Assembly: GCA_002425225.1 (NCBI GenBank) | Contig: DILV01000009.1 | Location: 1 to 64,000 of the forward strand | Direction of reading: 5' to 3' | From: Thiothrix sp. UBA5583 | Lineage (GTDB): Bacteria; Pseudomonadota; Gammaproteobacteria; Thiotrichales; Thiotrichaceae | Length of the DNA stretch: 64,000 nt | In this document: one piece after another, positions 16,813-25,868 of the stretch | Layout: each line of letters opens with the position of its first letter | Position numbering within the stretch: position 1 is the first letter of the stretch | Notes under the pieces: generated by a model | The model's input: only the letters and a program-made list of their open reading frames with translations | Told to the model about the DNA's origin: nothing | Database searches by the model: none | Position numbers and translations under genes: made by a program

Positions 16813-19800
16813 GTGAACTGGGAAATTTATACCTATGGCGGTGGTGAATACCTGTATACGGTGTTCAATGCTGTAGCCTCCATCACCCAAAACAGCAACT
16901 ACACCAGCTTGCTGGCCGTAGTTGCCATGATCGGTTTGATATGGGTGATTATTGAAGGGGCGTTTGGCAAGGAGCTGAACTACAAATGGCTGTTCATCAT
17001 GATCTTTGTCTACATGGGGTTTATGGTTCCCAAGGCCAATGTGGTCGTGACTGACCGGATCAATCCGGCCTTTACCCGTGTGGTTGCCAACGTGCCCCTA
17101 GCACTGGCAGTGACAGCCGGATCGTTCAGCCAAGTGGGTGACTACCTGACCCGTACCTTTGATACGGTGTTTGCCTTGCCGGATGACCTGAGCTATTCCA
17201 AAACCGGGATGCTGTTCGGGCAGCACCTGATGATGGAGTCCGCACGCTTTCAGGTGACGGATGCCCGGCTTGCCCGTAACCTAAGTGAGTTCTGGCAGGC
17301 GTGTGTGTTTTATGACGTGTTACTGGGGCTGTATGAATTTGATGAGCTATTGTCTGCGCAGGATACCTGGGAGTATATCAAGGCTAATACCTCGAAGTCC
17401 CGGAGTTTTGCCTACCGTACCGGTGGTGCTGCACGGTCAGAAGTTATTGGCTGCCGGGCAGGAGCCAGCGGTACAACAGATGATAGTAATCCGGCAGGGC
17501 ATAGCCTTACGGCTGACCTGACAGCAGCCATCGCCAAGGCCAAGGTTTACTACGGGCAGAAGCTGGGTAAGGGCGCTACCCCTGGCGAAGCTGCGCTGCA
17601 ATTCGCATCAGCACTGCCGATCTCCTACCAGCACCTGACTGGCATGAGCATGACGGCCGAACAGACGATCCGGCAAAGCTGGATGGCCACCAACATGGCG
17701 CGTGGATTGCAGAGTTTTGCCACCCGTGTGGATGCTGGTGCTGCTGCCCAGGATTTTGCGGTGGCGCGGGCGGAAACCGAACGGCGTACCACTTATGCAG
17801 TACTGGGGGAGCTGGCAGGCCGCACCCTGCCACTGATCCGTAACATCTTTGAAGCCTTTGTGTATGGCATTTTCCCGCTGGTGTTTGCCCTGATGTTGTT
17901 GCCCGCCGCCAGCAAGGTGGTAATGACCTACCTCAAGGCGTTACTGTGGCTGCAACTGTGGGCACCCCTGTATGCCATCCTGCATTTTGGCATGACTTTA
18001 TACAGTACCCGCGCAGCCAGTAGTGCCACGGCTTTGCTGGACGGTGGTTCCGCGCTGTCGATGGCAACCAATACCGGGTTGTACCAGGCGCTGGCGGATA
18101 TATCGCTGATTGCGGGCTACATGGCGATGTCGATCCCCATGATCAGCTACCTGATCGTCAACCAGGGCGGGGCGATGATGGCCAGCCTGGCAGGGAAGGT
18201 CATGGGCAGCTACGAAGCCCCGGCTGCCAAGGGCGCTGAGGAAGCCACGACCGGCAACATTTCCCTCGGCAATACCTCCATGGGCAATGCAAACTGGTGG
18301 GCGCAGAACACTGCACCATCCACTAGCTTTGGTACATATACCCATACTGACGGGATGGGCACAAAACACACCTATACCCAAAATGGCGGGGAAATCACCC
18401 AGCAGCAGGTCAGCAGTTATGCGTTCTCCGCCAGTACCGGGGAGGCCGTCAAGTCCAGCATTACCACCCAGGCCGGGCAGTCGGTCACGGCTGCCCGGCA
18501 GGATGCAGTTGAATACATGGCATCAACTTCCTCATTGTTCAGCAACATGAAAAATTTCAGCCATCAGGTGAGTGCAGGCAATTCAACCCAGGATACGGCT
18601 ACCCAGCAGCAATCCACCCAACTGGCGCAGTCCGTGGAAAAAATGGAATCTGTTGCTAGGGATTTTGCTGGCAGGCATGGCCTGGGATACGAAACTTCTT
18701 TGGGTATGTTGGCGGGCGCTTCTCAAGGTGTGAAGCTGGGGGCAGGTGCTAATGCAAAATCCCAGGAAGCGTATGATGAGGCCGTTAGTGTGGCTAATCA
18801 ATCTGGTTTCAAGGAGGCAATGCAAACCGCCACACAGATCTCCAGCCAATTGTCCTCCACCCACCAGGATGGCGTGACGGATACCGCAGCCCAGCAAATG
18901 CAGGCAGGCTTGCAACAGAACCAGGCGTTGGCAGAAAAAGCCTCTGCCTCCCTGCAACGTGCCGAGAGCTGGTCGCGGGTACAGGCTCGCATGGAAGAAC
19001 ATGGTTTTAACTTCACCGGTAAAATTGACAACGCGATCCAGGCATTCTCTGGCCTGAGCCGCAGCCAATACCTGGGGTTGCAACAGGAAGCAGAGCAGGG
19101 CAACGCGGCTGCCATCCAGCAACTGGATGGGCTGGTGGACAGGTTTGTGGCAGAGCGGGGGGCATCATTGTTTGGGCTGGATGATGCCCCGGCAGCTTAT
19201 CCTGTCTACAACGCTTACGCCGATTATCAAGGGGCGGTGGCATCGCAAGGTCAAACAGGTATTACCCACAATCAGGTGGCAGGGGCAGGGCAGGTGGCTG
19301 GGGCTGCCAGCAAGGCCGGGGTTGACTCGGACAGTGCCATCCCACAAGGCTATCAAGCAACCCGTGATGCTACCCAGTTTGGCATGGCCAATGATCGCGG
19401 CGTTATCCACTTAGGGCGTGACGGTATCCAAACGGAAGCACAGGCAAGGGGTGAGAATATCCAGACTATGGCGGATATGTCAGCACCAGAAGCTGCTTTA
19501 CACCGTATATCTGACAACGTGATGGATGTATTGCCACAGCCCGTCAATTCGGCCCTTCAGTTTGCCAATAAAGGGGTTACAGATATGACAGCAACAGCCT
19601 CTGGCGTCATCCAGGGGGTTGCGGGTTCGATGGAGCGTCTCCGTACTGGTCGGGAGCAAGACTGGGGTACAGACTATCAGGCTGGATTTGATCGTGTTGC
19701 GGGTAGTGACCTGCTGGGTACGCCTGCGGGCACAACACAGTCGATCTACGAACAGATGTATGGGGGTGAGGAAAAAAAAAGCCCGCTGAGTGATAGTTCA

Positions 19801-20247
19801 GTTAATCGACAAGGCGAGGTATCTGTTCGCCATACTACTATGGGGAGGGAGATTTCATACCCAAATGGTGAAGTTCGGGTTGGTGGTTCACGTTCATGGA
19901 GGAACAACAACCCTGGCAACCTTGAATATGGGGATTTTGCCAAAAGACATGGGGCAACTGGTAGTGATGGGAGATTTGCAATTTTTCCTGATAAAGAGAC
20001 TGGTGATGCAGCTCGGATAGCTTTGTTGAGGGGAAAATATGAGAATTACACTATTCATGGGATGGTGTCTAAATATGCCCCCTCTTTTGAGAATGATACC
20101 GACCGTTATGCATCAGTCATTTCTGCTGCTGCTGGCGTATCACCTGATACTAAAATTGCTAGTCTAAGTGATGAACAGTTTTCACGGATGGTTGGCAAGA
20201 TGGCCGAACATGAAGGCTGGAGACCTGGACAAATCAAGAGGTCATGA
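16813..20247 (+). CDS. traG: Type-F conjugation protein TraG with C-terminal NNPGNL (muramidase-like) domain
   Basis: 1144 aa, start GTG after GGGGGGAG. The N-terminal half is a polytopic inner-membrane domain (helices near residues 35-75 and several at 345-460) used in pilus assembly and mating stabilisation. A long Gln/Ala/Ser-rich soluble region follows. The last 110 or so residues (about 1030-1144) carry RSWRNNNPGNLEYG and GRFAIFPDKETGDAA, a pattern known from phage and transfer-associated muramidase-like domains. That suggests a fused peptidoglycan-remodelling module. Codon and base usage of the 3' end looks more AT-rich than the rest. Confidence 0.93.
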   Translation: MNWEIYTYGGGEYLYTVFNAVASITQNSNYTSLLAVVAMIGLIWVIIEGAFGKELNYKWLFIMIFVYMGFMVPKANVVVTDRINPAFTRVVANVPLALAVTAGSFSQVGDYLTRTFDTVFALPDDLSYSKTGMLFGQHLMMESARFQVTDARLARNLSEFWQACVFYDVLLGLYEFDELLSAQDTWEYIKANTSKSRSFAYRTGGAARSEVIGCRAGASGTTDDSNPAGHSLTADLTAAIAKAKVYYGQKLGKGATPGEAALQFASALPISYQHLTGMSMTAEQTIRQSWMATNMARGLQSFATRVDAGAAAQDFAVARAETERRTTYAVLGELAGRTLPLIRNIFEAFVYGIFPLVFALMLLPAASKVVMTYLKALLWLQLWAPLYAILHFGMTLYSTRAASSATALLDGGSALSMATNTGLYQALADISLIAGYMAMSIPMISYLIVNQGGAMMASLAGKVMGSYEAPAAKGAEEATTGNISLGNTSMGNANWWAQNTAPSTSFGTYTHTDGMGTKHTYTQNGGEITQQQVSSYAFSASTGEAVKSSITTQAGQSVTAARQDAVEYMASTSSLFSNMKNFSHQVSAGNSTQDTATQQQSTQLAQSVEKMESVARDFAGRHGLGYETSLGMLAGASQGVKLGAGANAKSQEAYDEAVSVANQSGFKEAMQTATQISSQLSSTHQDGVTDTAAQQMQAGLQQNQALAEKASASLQRAESWSRVQARMEEHGFNFTGKIDNAIQAFSGLSRSQYLGLQQEAEQGNAAAIQQLDGLVDRFVAERGASLFGLDDAPAAYPVYNAYADYQGAVASQGQTGITHNQVAGAGQVAGAASKAGVDSDSAIPQGYQATRDATQFGMANDRGVIHLGRDGIQTEAQARGENIQTMADMSAPEAALHRISDNVMDVLPQPVNSALQFANKGVTDMTATASGVIQGVAGSMERLRTGREQDWGTDYQAGFDRVAGSDLLGTPAGTTQSIYEQMYGGEEKKSPLSDSSVNRQGEVSVRHTTMGREISYPNGEVRVGGSRSWRNNNPGNLEYGDFAKRHGATGSDGRFAIFPDKETGDAARIALLRGKYENYTIHGMVSKYAPSFENDTDRYASVISAAAGVSPDTKIASLSDEQFSRMVGKMAEHEGWRPGQIKRS

Positions 20248-20365
20248 TCCTAGATTAATGGCACCCCATTAGTACAGGGGTGTCCAGCAACAAACTGGGG
20301 AACTGTACTTGTTGTTCGTTAGGCGTTTCCCCATCAAATACATGAAGCGTCCCTTCAAGAGTCAC

Positions 20366-20674
20366 TTAAAGGTTGCTGCTGGAGCCATACATATTCCCTC
20401 CAATATCTACCCTGCCACCCATCATTACATACCCAGTAGCAGGATTGATGCCTCGTTCAATGTTATTAGGGAAAATTGAGTTGTTTGCAAATAAAGCAAT
20501 ATCATCTTCCATTAACGCTGGTCTACTTGGACATTTTTTATAAGAATTCTGCTTGGGTCGATAGCTATAATGTGCTTTGACCTTTTCATTCAGCCATGAA
20601 AAGAACAGGGCAAGCACCACAAGCCAGAAGACTATCGCCATTACCATTGCAATGGTCTGTATGGGTATATCCAT
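20366..20674 (-). CDS. Small membrane protein, unknown function
   Basis: A 102-aa ORF with one N-terminal membrane helix (VMAIVFWLVVLALFFSW) and a polar C-terminal part containing Cys and a Gly-rich end. The start (ATG, preceded by GAGGAGAA on the minus strand) is well supported. It is convergent with traG and lies just downstream of the resolvase gene, with which it may be co-transcribed. I do not recognise the family. Confidence 0.65.
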   Translation of the reverse strand: MDIPIQTIAMVMAIVFWLVVLALFFSWLNEKVKAHYSYRPKQNSYKKCPSRPALMEDDIALFANNSIFPNNIERGINPATGYVMMGGRVDIGGNMYGSSSNL

Positions 20675-20687
20675 CCTGAGTTCTCCT

Positions 20688-21221
20688 CTATTGTTTGTTT
20701 CCCTGCATCAGCCGATACAAGCTCGACCGGTGCAACCCGAACTTGTGGGCCAGTTCCACTTTGTTCACCCCAGGGATGTTGAACTCCTGCCGCAGCGCTT
20801 CAAGTTCTGCCGCAGTCAGTTTTTTCTTGGGGCCTGGCTCAATCCCTCGGGCTTTGGCTTTGGCTAGCCCGATGGTGATCCGTTCATTGGTCAGGCTCCG
20901 GTCAAAAGCTACCACCTCTGCCATGACATCATACAGTACATCACCTGACACCGTGGTATCCAGATTCTGTTCCAGCACGATCAGCCCGAGTTGCCTGTGC
21001 CGCAGTAACCTGATGGCTGTACCAAGGCTGCGCATGGAATCTGCCAACCGATCCAGCCGCGTGACCACCACAACATCACCAGGGCGGGAATAACCCATTA
21101 TCCAGGGCAGGTTATCCTGGATTACTTCACAGCCCTGCTGCCGCAGCTTTTCGGTCTGCTCTTCCAAGCTCTGTCCGGCATGGCTTTCCCGCACATACCC
21201 GATTCTCCGCCCTGTGTTCAT
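20688..21221 (-). CDS. Serine recombinase (resolvase/invertase family)
   Basis: A 177-aa protein. The N-terminal catalytic domain starts RRIGYVRESHAGQSLEEQTE; the Ser in RES aligns with the catalytic Ser of the usual RVS motif. The conserved VVVVTRLDRLADSM block follows. The C-terminus has a helix-turn-helix (LAHKFGLHRSSLYRLMQ). Likely does site-specific resolution or inversion at a local res-like site. It overlaps the upstream 69-aa gene by 4 bases. Confidence 0.9.
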   Translation of the reverse strand: MNTGRRIGYVRESHAGQSLEEQTEKLRQQGCEVIQDNLPWIMGYSRPGDVVVVTRLDRLADSMRSLGTAIRLLRHRQLGLIVLEQNLDTTVSGDVLYDVMAEVVAFDRSLTNERITIGLAKAKARGIEPGPKKKLTAAELEALRQEFNIPGVNKVELAHKFGLHRSSLYRLMQGNKQ

Positions 21222-21427
21222 GACACCATCTCCAGCATCCTGCCCAGCACACGTTGGGCAAATTCTGGTGCAGCCTGTTTCGCCGCCGCCATCGTCATGA
21301 AGCCGGTAGCTTTGAAACCAAGATACCGCAACCCGAACCGGTCAGTTTCATCGGCTTCTTTAATGGCAATCAGTTCCTGACCGGCAAACAAAGCCCGTTG
21401 CATGACATCATCCCCAACGTTTTCCAA
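21218..21427 (-). CDS. Small protein of unknown function, coupled to the resolvase gene
   Basis: A 69-aa ORF, mostly charged and Ala-rich, with a central YLGFKATGFMTMAAAK stretch. Its stop overlaps the ATG of the recombinase gene (ATGA), so the two are probably co-translated. No family recognised. It could be a regulator or accessory factor of the recombinase (inference from position only). Confidence 0.55.
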   Translation of the reverse strand: MENVGDDVMQRALFAGQELIAIKEADETDRFGLRYLGFKATGFMTMAAAKQAAPEFAQRVLGRMLEMVS

Positions 21428-21698
21428 GTCGGAACCTTTCCATGCCTGTTGGGGGCGCTTCCAGCGTCCATTTGCCTGCCGCAGTTGCCTGTATCTTCAT
21501 GGCCCCGTCCATCGTGAATAAAAAAGGCATACAACCTTGCGGAGAAACACCCGGCTGCCCCGTGAGGAGGTCTTACGCACCAAGAGTTAAAGTTGTTGCC
21601 AGTAGTGCAGTACAAGTCCGCACTTATCATGTTGTGTCTCTACTGTCCCATTTTCATTAAGAAAAAGCAAGACGTTCCCGATAAGCTATAAAACAAGT

Positions 21699-21720
21699 TG
21701 CAAAAACGAACGTTTATGCA
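21699..21720. repeat. Imperfect 22-bp palindrome, candidate recombinase crossover site
   Basis: TGCAAAAACGA followed by ACGTTTATGCA: 9 of 11 positions are symmetric. It lies just before the truncated second serine recombinase and about 270 bp upstream of the intact one's operon. Serine resolvases act on such short dyad sites. The 21428-21698 stretch holds no other supportable feature. Confidence 0.35.
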
Positions 21721-21761
21721 ATGGTTCTGCACAACACGCCAGAACAAGGCTTTGCATGTAA

Positions 21762-22313
21762 GCCCAGATCAGTGCCCTCCACTCGGCGGGATGTGAGCGG
21801 ATTTTTCAGGAGAAGGCTTCCGGGGGCCGGTGGGACAGGCCGGAGCTGCACCGGCTGCTGGGTCAGTTACGCCAGGGGGATACCGTCGTGGTCTGGAAAC
21901 TGGATCGGCTGTCCCGATCCCTGAAGGACTTGCTGCTGACCCTGGAAAAAATTGATGGGGCAGGGGCAGCGTTCCAAAGCCTGACAGAAGCCATCGACAC
22001 GGGTACACCTGCTGGACGCATGATGATGCAGATTGTTGGCTCGTTTGCGGAATTTGAACGTGCCATGTTGCGCGAACGCACAAAGCATGGGTTGGACGCT
22101 GCCAGGCGGGAAGGCCGGGTAGGTGGTCGCCGACCTAAGCTGACCGACCCGCAACAGAAGGAAATTGTGAGATTGGTATCAGCAGGTGAGAAGACTGGTG
22201 CAGATGCTGCCCGGCTGTTCCGTGTCCACCCGTCAACGGTGGCACGGTTGCTGGCAAAGCACCAACAGGCTGCAACCGCAGCTACCAACAAAACCGAAAA
22301 CGAAAACACATAA
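21762..22313 (+). pseudogene. Serine recombinase lacking a functional N-terminus
   Basis: The frame ending at 22313 reads well from ISALHSAGCERIFQEKASG through VVVWKLDRLSRSLKDLL, GSFAEFERAMLRERTKHGL and a helix-turn-helix (GADAARLFRVHPSTVARLL). It has no start codon before a stop at 21759. Upstream bases resemble the missing N-terminus only in other frames (QNKALHV), and no catalytic RVS Ser is found. Either the gene is frameshifted and dead, or a shorter protein starts near 21888 (141 aa), which would lack the nucleophile. It lies opposite the intact resolvase gene. Confidence 0.75.
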
Positions 22314-22334
22314 ACCAAACATGGGGTAACAACA

Positions 22335-22610
22335 ATGCAGCCGGACATGATCAACGGCCTGTTTGAACTGGTGGGAGCATATTTTGCCTGGATGAATGCT
22401 TACACACTTTGGAAAGAGCGCGAAGTAAAGGGCGTTTACTGGCCTACCACCGCGTTTTTCGCAGCTTGGGGCATTTGGAACTTGTATTACTATCCGGCGT
22501 TGGGGCAGATGTGGAGCTTTTATGCTGGTGTCTTGCTGGTCAGTGGCAATGCTGCCTGGGTTGTGCTGGCCCTCAGGTTTCGTGCGTGCAAACAGCTATC
22601 CCCAGTTTGA
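22335..22610 (+). CDS. Small polytopic membrane protein
   Basis: A 91-aa ORF with three hydrophobic segments (about residues 8-20, 37-55, 58-82) rich in Trp and Tyr. The pattern (ELVGAYFAWMNAYTLWKER, TAFFAAWGIWNLYYYP) resembles small phage and plasmid membrane proteins I have seen as conserved hypotheticals. ATG with GGGGTAAC upstream. It follows the recombinase remnant by 21 bases. Function unknown. Confidence 0.65.
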   Translation: MQPDMINGLFELVGAYFAWMNAYTLWKEREVKGVYWPTTAFFAAWGIWNLYYYPALGQMWSFYAGVLLVSGNAAWVVLALRFRACKQLSPV

Positions 22611-22723
22611 AGCAACCAAAGGGCAAAGGCGTAAAGGGCAGGTAAGGGGAATGGGAAACATAAGGGAACAGACTTACCCGCAAAGGGCTGTCAAATGGCA
22701 AAAAGGCTTTGCAGCGTTCCTGC

Positions 22724-22930
22724 CTAAAACCAGTCATCATACGATGGGTGTTTGGCATCATGGGTAATCCAGGCCAGGATGGCAGCGACAATGAAAGCGG
22801 CCAGTAACCAAACGCTGCGCCAGCTTATGGATGCAAGGCAAAGGGCAGCCAGTACCATGATCCAGAACGTTGGCAGGTGTGCGGCTCCTTGTAATTTCCG
22901 AATGAAGAACCTGCGCAGTTGTTGACCCAT
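22724..22930 (-). CDS. Small membrane protein, unknown function
   Basis: A 68-aa ORF with an N-terminal basic region and two hydrophobic segments (FWIMVLAALCLASISW and SVWLLAAFIVAAILAWI), ending in an acidic tail (YDDWF). GGGGAAGG lies right before ATG on the minus strand. No family recognised. Confidence 0.55.
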   Translation of the reverse strand: MGQQLRRFFIRKLQGAAHLPTFWIMVLAALCLASISWRSVWLLAAFIVAAILAWITHDAKHPSYDDWF

Positions 22931-23116
22931 GCCTTCCCCGTTATTGTTGTTATTGGTTGGCGCAGATCATAACCCTCCCTGCCGCAGTAAGCCTGTCAAT
23001 TCCGATGAATGCCGCAAATAAAACAGCCAACAGGGAGGGTTGGAACCTGTTGGCTGCTGGGCTTGCCATGACCGGAGGAAGCGTCGAGAAAGCAAGCTGC
23101 AACACAGTTTAGTATA

Positions 23117-23290
23117 TTATTTGCCCAGGTGGGCGAATATCTCTATCGGCTGTTTGCGCATCCACCAAGGTGTAAGCCCCGCCTTGGTGGATTGTTTCCC
23201 TGCCTGCCTTGCAGCCTCCTGCGTTGTTACGTATAGTCCGCGCTTGTTACCTGAAGCATAAAATACAGACAATAATGAAGGTTTACCCAT
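23117..23290 (-). CDS. Possible small basic protein, divergent from the LysM gene
   Basis: A 57-aa frame from ATG at 23290 contains GNKRGLYVTTQEAARQAGKQ and PWWMRKQPIEIFAHLGK, which look protein-like rather than random. Its start codon overlaps the ATG of the LysM gene on the other strand (CATG), and no good ribosome-binding site is visible, so support is weak. Function unknown. Confidence 0.3.
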   Translation of the reverse strand: MGKPSLLSVFYASGNKRGLYVTTQEAARQAGKQSTKAGLTPWWMRKQPIEIFAHLGK

Positions 23291-23765
23291 GTTTAGCCCG
23301 TCATGTTTCCGCACCTGCTTTATCACTGTATGGTTTGTAGCAGCCGTCCCAGCCATTGCTGACCAGACTGATGCAGGTACTTTCCCTGCAACCACCCAGC
23401 CTGTTAGCACCGCCGCCACAACCACCTATCAGGTCAGGCAAGGTGAAACGCTGTTTACCGTGGTGAGGAACACGGGTGTCCCGATTACCCACCTGATCCG
23501 CCTGAACCGGTTGGCAGCCCCCTACCATCTGTATGCAGGGCAAGTCCTCCAGCTTGCGGGTGGTTTGCCATCACCTGACCCAGAGCCAGCCGATGGGGAT
23601 TATGGTTACATCTACAGGGTAAATGTCGGGGATACGTTGTATGGGATCATGCGCAAAACAGGTGTACCAGTCGCCCGGCTTATTGACCTGAACCAGTTGT
23701 CCACCCCGTATGCCATCCAAGCGGGGCAGGCATTGAAGCTGCGTGATGACGGCATCAGGTTATAG
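23289..23765 (+). CDS. Exported protein with two LysM domains
   Basis: A 158-aa protein with a signal peptide (residues 1-24, VPAIA). Two LysM repeats follow at about residues 45-90 (TYQVRQGETLFTVVRNTGVP) and 108-152 (IYRVNVGDTLYGIMRKTGVP). LysM domains bind peptidoglycan, so it probably sits in the periplasm at the cell wall. There is no catalytic domain. Within a conjugative element it might help position transfer or lytic proteins (inference). Its end overlaps the convergent gene by 6 bases. Confidence 0.85.
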   Translation: MFSPSCFRTCFITVWFVAAVPAIADQTDAGTFPATTQPVSTAATTTYQVRQGETLFTVVRNTGVPITHLIRLNRLAAPYHLYAGQVLQLAGGLPSPDPEPADGDYGYIYRVNVGDTLYGIMRKTGVPVARLIDLNQLSTPYAIQAGQALKLRDDGIRL

Positions 23766-24011
23766 TGGATTGTTTCCCACTTGTTCCCATCCCAGCCGCA
23801 GGAGTCTGTCTGCTGTTACCTTCAGTTGCAGCAGTTCCACCAACAGGATTGCATCAGCCAACGCAGTTTCAGGTTCCTGTTCCCATAAATCCTGAGCTGC
23901 TGTTCGTAGCCAGTAGCTGGATTTTGGGTTTTCCATCATTGCCTGGAGTTTTGTAGATAGTTCAGCCCATACTTGTTGTAAATCAGGTGTATGACGGCTA
24001 TCTTCGCTCAT
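23760..24011 (-). CDS. Small acidic protein, unknown function
   Basis: An 83-aa helical-looking ORF (VWAELSTKLQAMMENP, ALADAILLVELLQLK). Its ATG overlaps the stop of the upstream nuclease gene by 4 bases, so it is the last gene of a leftward mini-operon (24872 to 23760). No family recognised. Confidence 0.6.
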   Translation of the reverse strand: MSEDSRHTPDLQQVWAELSTKLQAMMENPKSSYWLRTAAQDLWEQEPETALADAILLVELLQLKVTADRLLRLGWEQVGNNPL

Positions 24012-24508
24012 TCCTGTTTCTCTTGCCGCAATGTTTTCTGCTGTTTACGCCATTCCCATGGGGCAACAGCATCTTCTTGCTGCCACAGGCCAATCCCATT
24101 TTTTCGGGCTATGGCCTCGGCTTCTTGATAAGTCGGGTCAGTCATGTATTTGAGGTAGACCCATGCCATGCCTTGCTTGATCTGTTCAAGGTTTACATCC
24201 AGCCCATCTACCCATATTTGCCCCACAGTGCGACCGTAGCGGTCGGTATCCACGACATCAACAGTGACGTTTTTCCGGTAAACCAGATCAGAGAGTGATT
24301 GCTTGGAGCGTTGCCCGAAGTCTTGCTTCTTTTCCGGTGCGTCTATCTGCGCCAGCCGGATTTTGACTTGAGCTTTGTCAGTAGTCAGCAACGTGGCAGT
24401 ATCCCCGTCAGTAACACCAACAATCTCACCTTGTAGTTGATCAGCCACTCCTGAGTCAGTAAATAGGGTAAGGCATAGGAAGGTGATCCAGACGAGTTTA
24501 GTCAGCAT
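24008..24508 (-). CDS. Secreted thermonuclease (staphylococcal nuclease-like, SNase)
   Basis: A 166-aa protein with signal peptide (residues 1-22). SNase fold signatures in order: GVTDGDTATLL, KIRLAQIDAPEKKQDFGQRS (the conserved Arg and Glu) and TDRYGRTVGQIWVDG with the second catalytic Arg, ending in GIGLW. It should hydrolyse DNA or RNA using Ca2+ in the periplasm or outside. Related SNase genes are common on plasmids. It overlaps both neighbours by short stretches. Confidence 0.9.
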   Translation of the reverse strand: MLTKLVWITFLCLTLFTDSGVADQLQGEIVGVTDGDTATLLTTDKAQVKIRLAQIDAPEKKQDFGQRSKQSLSDLVYRKNVTVDVVDTDRYGRTVGQIWVDGLDVNLEQIKQGMAWVYLKYMTDPTYQEAEAIARKNGIGLWQQEDAVAPWEWRKQQKTLRQEKQE

Positions 24509-24872
24509 ACTGCCGTGCCCTTTTATTTTTACCCATCAACCAAACCACCAAAAAGATGACCAAGGCTGCTACTTGGATCAATAACAGAGTACCGAAAATG
24601 GTTTGTACCTCGTTGGCACGATCCAACATTGCCTGATTCTTATAAGCAGTGCCAGTAAGAGGGTTTTTGTCACTACCTGCCAGTATTAGGGATGGAGACA
24701 AAAACAAGATGTTAATGATATTTATAATAATTGCGGATATTCCCAATGTAGTCCCTTTGCCTGCTGAAAGCCAAGCTAGAAAGCCAGAAAGTCCAGAAAT
24801 AAATGGGCCGACGACAGGAATGAAAATACCTGTGATTGCAAATACCAGTGCAGTAATACCAAATGGTTTCAT
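24498..24872 (-). CDS. Membrane protein, unknown function
   Basis: A 124-aa ORF with three or four hydrophobic segments: residues 7-24, 27-38, 46-65 and 93-113. Between the last two is a polar loop. The C-terminus is basic (GKNKRARQ). It overlaps the start of the nuclease gene by 11 bases, suggesting one transcript. Base composition is more AT-rich than the flanks. No family recognised. Confidence 0.6.
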   Translation of the reverse strand: MKPFGITALVFAITGIFIPVVGPFISGLSGFLAWLSAGKGTTLGISAIIINIINILFLSPSLILAGSDKNPLTGTAYKNQAMLDRANEVQTIFGTLLLIQVAALVIFLVVWLMGKNKRARQYAD

Positions 24873-24960
24873 GTGGGTGTTCCTTGTTGTTGTAAGGGGT
24901 TAGTCAATTTTAGCAATCAATTTGATGGTGTGTTTTGATAACCCGACAAACGAACAAACC

Positions 24961-25584
24961 CTACCCCCCCAAATCCACCACCAATATCCCCCGTTTTCCT
25001 TCTGCCGCAGTTTCCGGTGATGCTGGAGTTCCAGCAGGTGCTGCCCCGTTGGATATACTGTCTGAGGCAACCGCAGGCACTGCCACAGGCTGGGCCAGCT
25101 TCATGCCATCTTTCCCGCCTGCCTTCCTTTCCACCTGTCCCAGTGCTTTCCACACCTTCCCGGCATACTTGCGCCGGGCTTCTGCCTTTTTGGGGCTAGT
25201 CCCAGCCCCGTAAGCACCGATGGCTTCCCAGCCATAGCCCATCTGACGGATGTTCTGCGCCAGTATCCATGCCCCCACATGCAGGCTGGTACAAGGGTTC
25301 AGCAGTTCTTCCACCCCGATCCGGTAAGCCTTCAGTTTGGGCAGCCACCAGTCATTGATCTGCATGAAACCGTAGTCGAGGCTGCCATTGGTATTACGGG
25401 CGATGACCCGTGCGCGGTTGCTGCTTTCCACTTGGGCCACGGCCTTGAGCAGCGGGATGGGCACACCGTAACGTGCCGAGGCATCCCCCCAACACTCTGC
25501 CCAACTGCGGGCAGGGAGCAAGGCGATGAATAGGCCGCATAGGATCAGGTAAATGCAGGGCATAATTTTTGTTCTTGTTTTCAT
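24961..25584 (-). CDS. Lytic transglycosylase (VirB1/PilT-type, SLT domain)
   Basis: A 207-aa protein with signal peptide (residues 1-29). An SLT fold follows: SARYGVPIPLLKAVAQVESSN with the catalytic Glu near residue 53, then DYGFMQINDWWLP and NPCTSLHVGAWILAQNI, ending in AIGAYGAG. The C-terminal 50 residues are an Ala/Pro-rich tail. Such enzymes open the peptidoglycan locally to let the conjugation channel through. It is transcribed away from the relaxase module. Confidence 0.92.
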   Translation of the reverse strand: MKTRTKIMPCIYLILCGLFIALLPARSWAECWGDASARYGVPIPLLKAVAQVESSNRARVIARNTNGSLDYGFMQINDWWLPKLKAYRIGVEELLNPCTSLHVGAWILAQNIRQMGYGWEAIGAYGAGTSPKKAEARRKYAGKVWKALGQVERKAGGKDGMKLAQPVAVPAVASDSISNGAAPAGTPASPETAAEGKRGILVVDLGG

Positions 25585-25602
25585 AGGTATTTTACAGAAT
25601 CG

Positions 25603-25854
25603 TTATAAATAGATCGGACGATAACCGTTACGCAACCGTTCCTGGCTGATCCGTTTGAACCGGCGCTGGGCTTCCTGCCAATCGGTGATGGGTTCCGTTT
25701 TACAGTTGCCCCGTGCATTATCCAGACTCCCCCAGGAACGTACCAGGCACAAGCTCCCAAACAGGTCAGGGAATACCTGTACCCGATAGTAGCGGCGTTT
25801 GCCAGGATGCCGCCAGCATTGGCTGATACCTGTTGTCATGCGGCTAGTATGCAC
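25603..25854 (-). CDS. Small WGR-like domain protein
   Basis: An 83-aa protein. The body YYRVQVFPDLFGSLCLVRSW followed by GSLDNARGNCKTEPI and AQRRFKRISQERLRNGY has the shape of a WGR domain, a nucleic-acid-associated fold also found in PARPs and small phage or plasmid proteins. It is divergent from the Fis-like gene, with the large inverted repeat between them. Confidence 0.65.
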   Translation of the reverse strand: MHTSRMTTGISQCWRHPGKRRYYRVQVFPDLFGSLCLVRSWGSLDNARGNCKTEPITDWQEAQRRFKRISQERLRNGYRPIYL

Positions 25855-25868
25855 AAACGACTTTTTAG

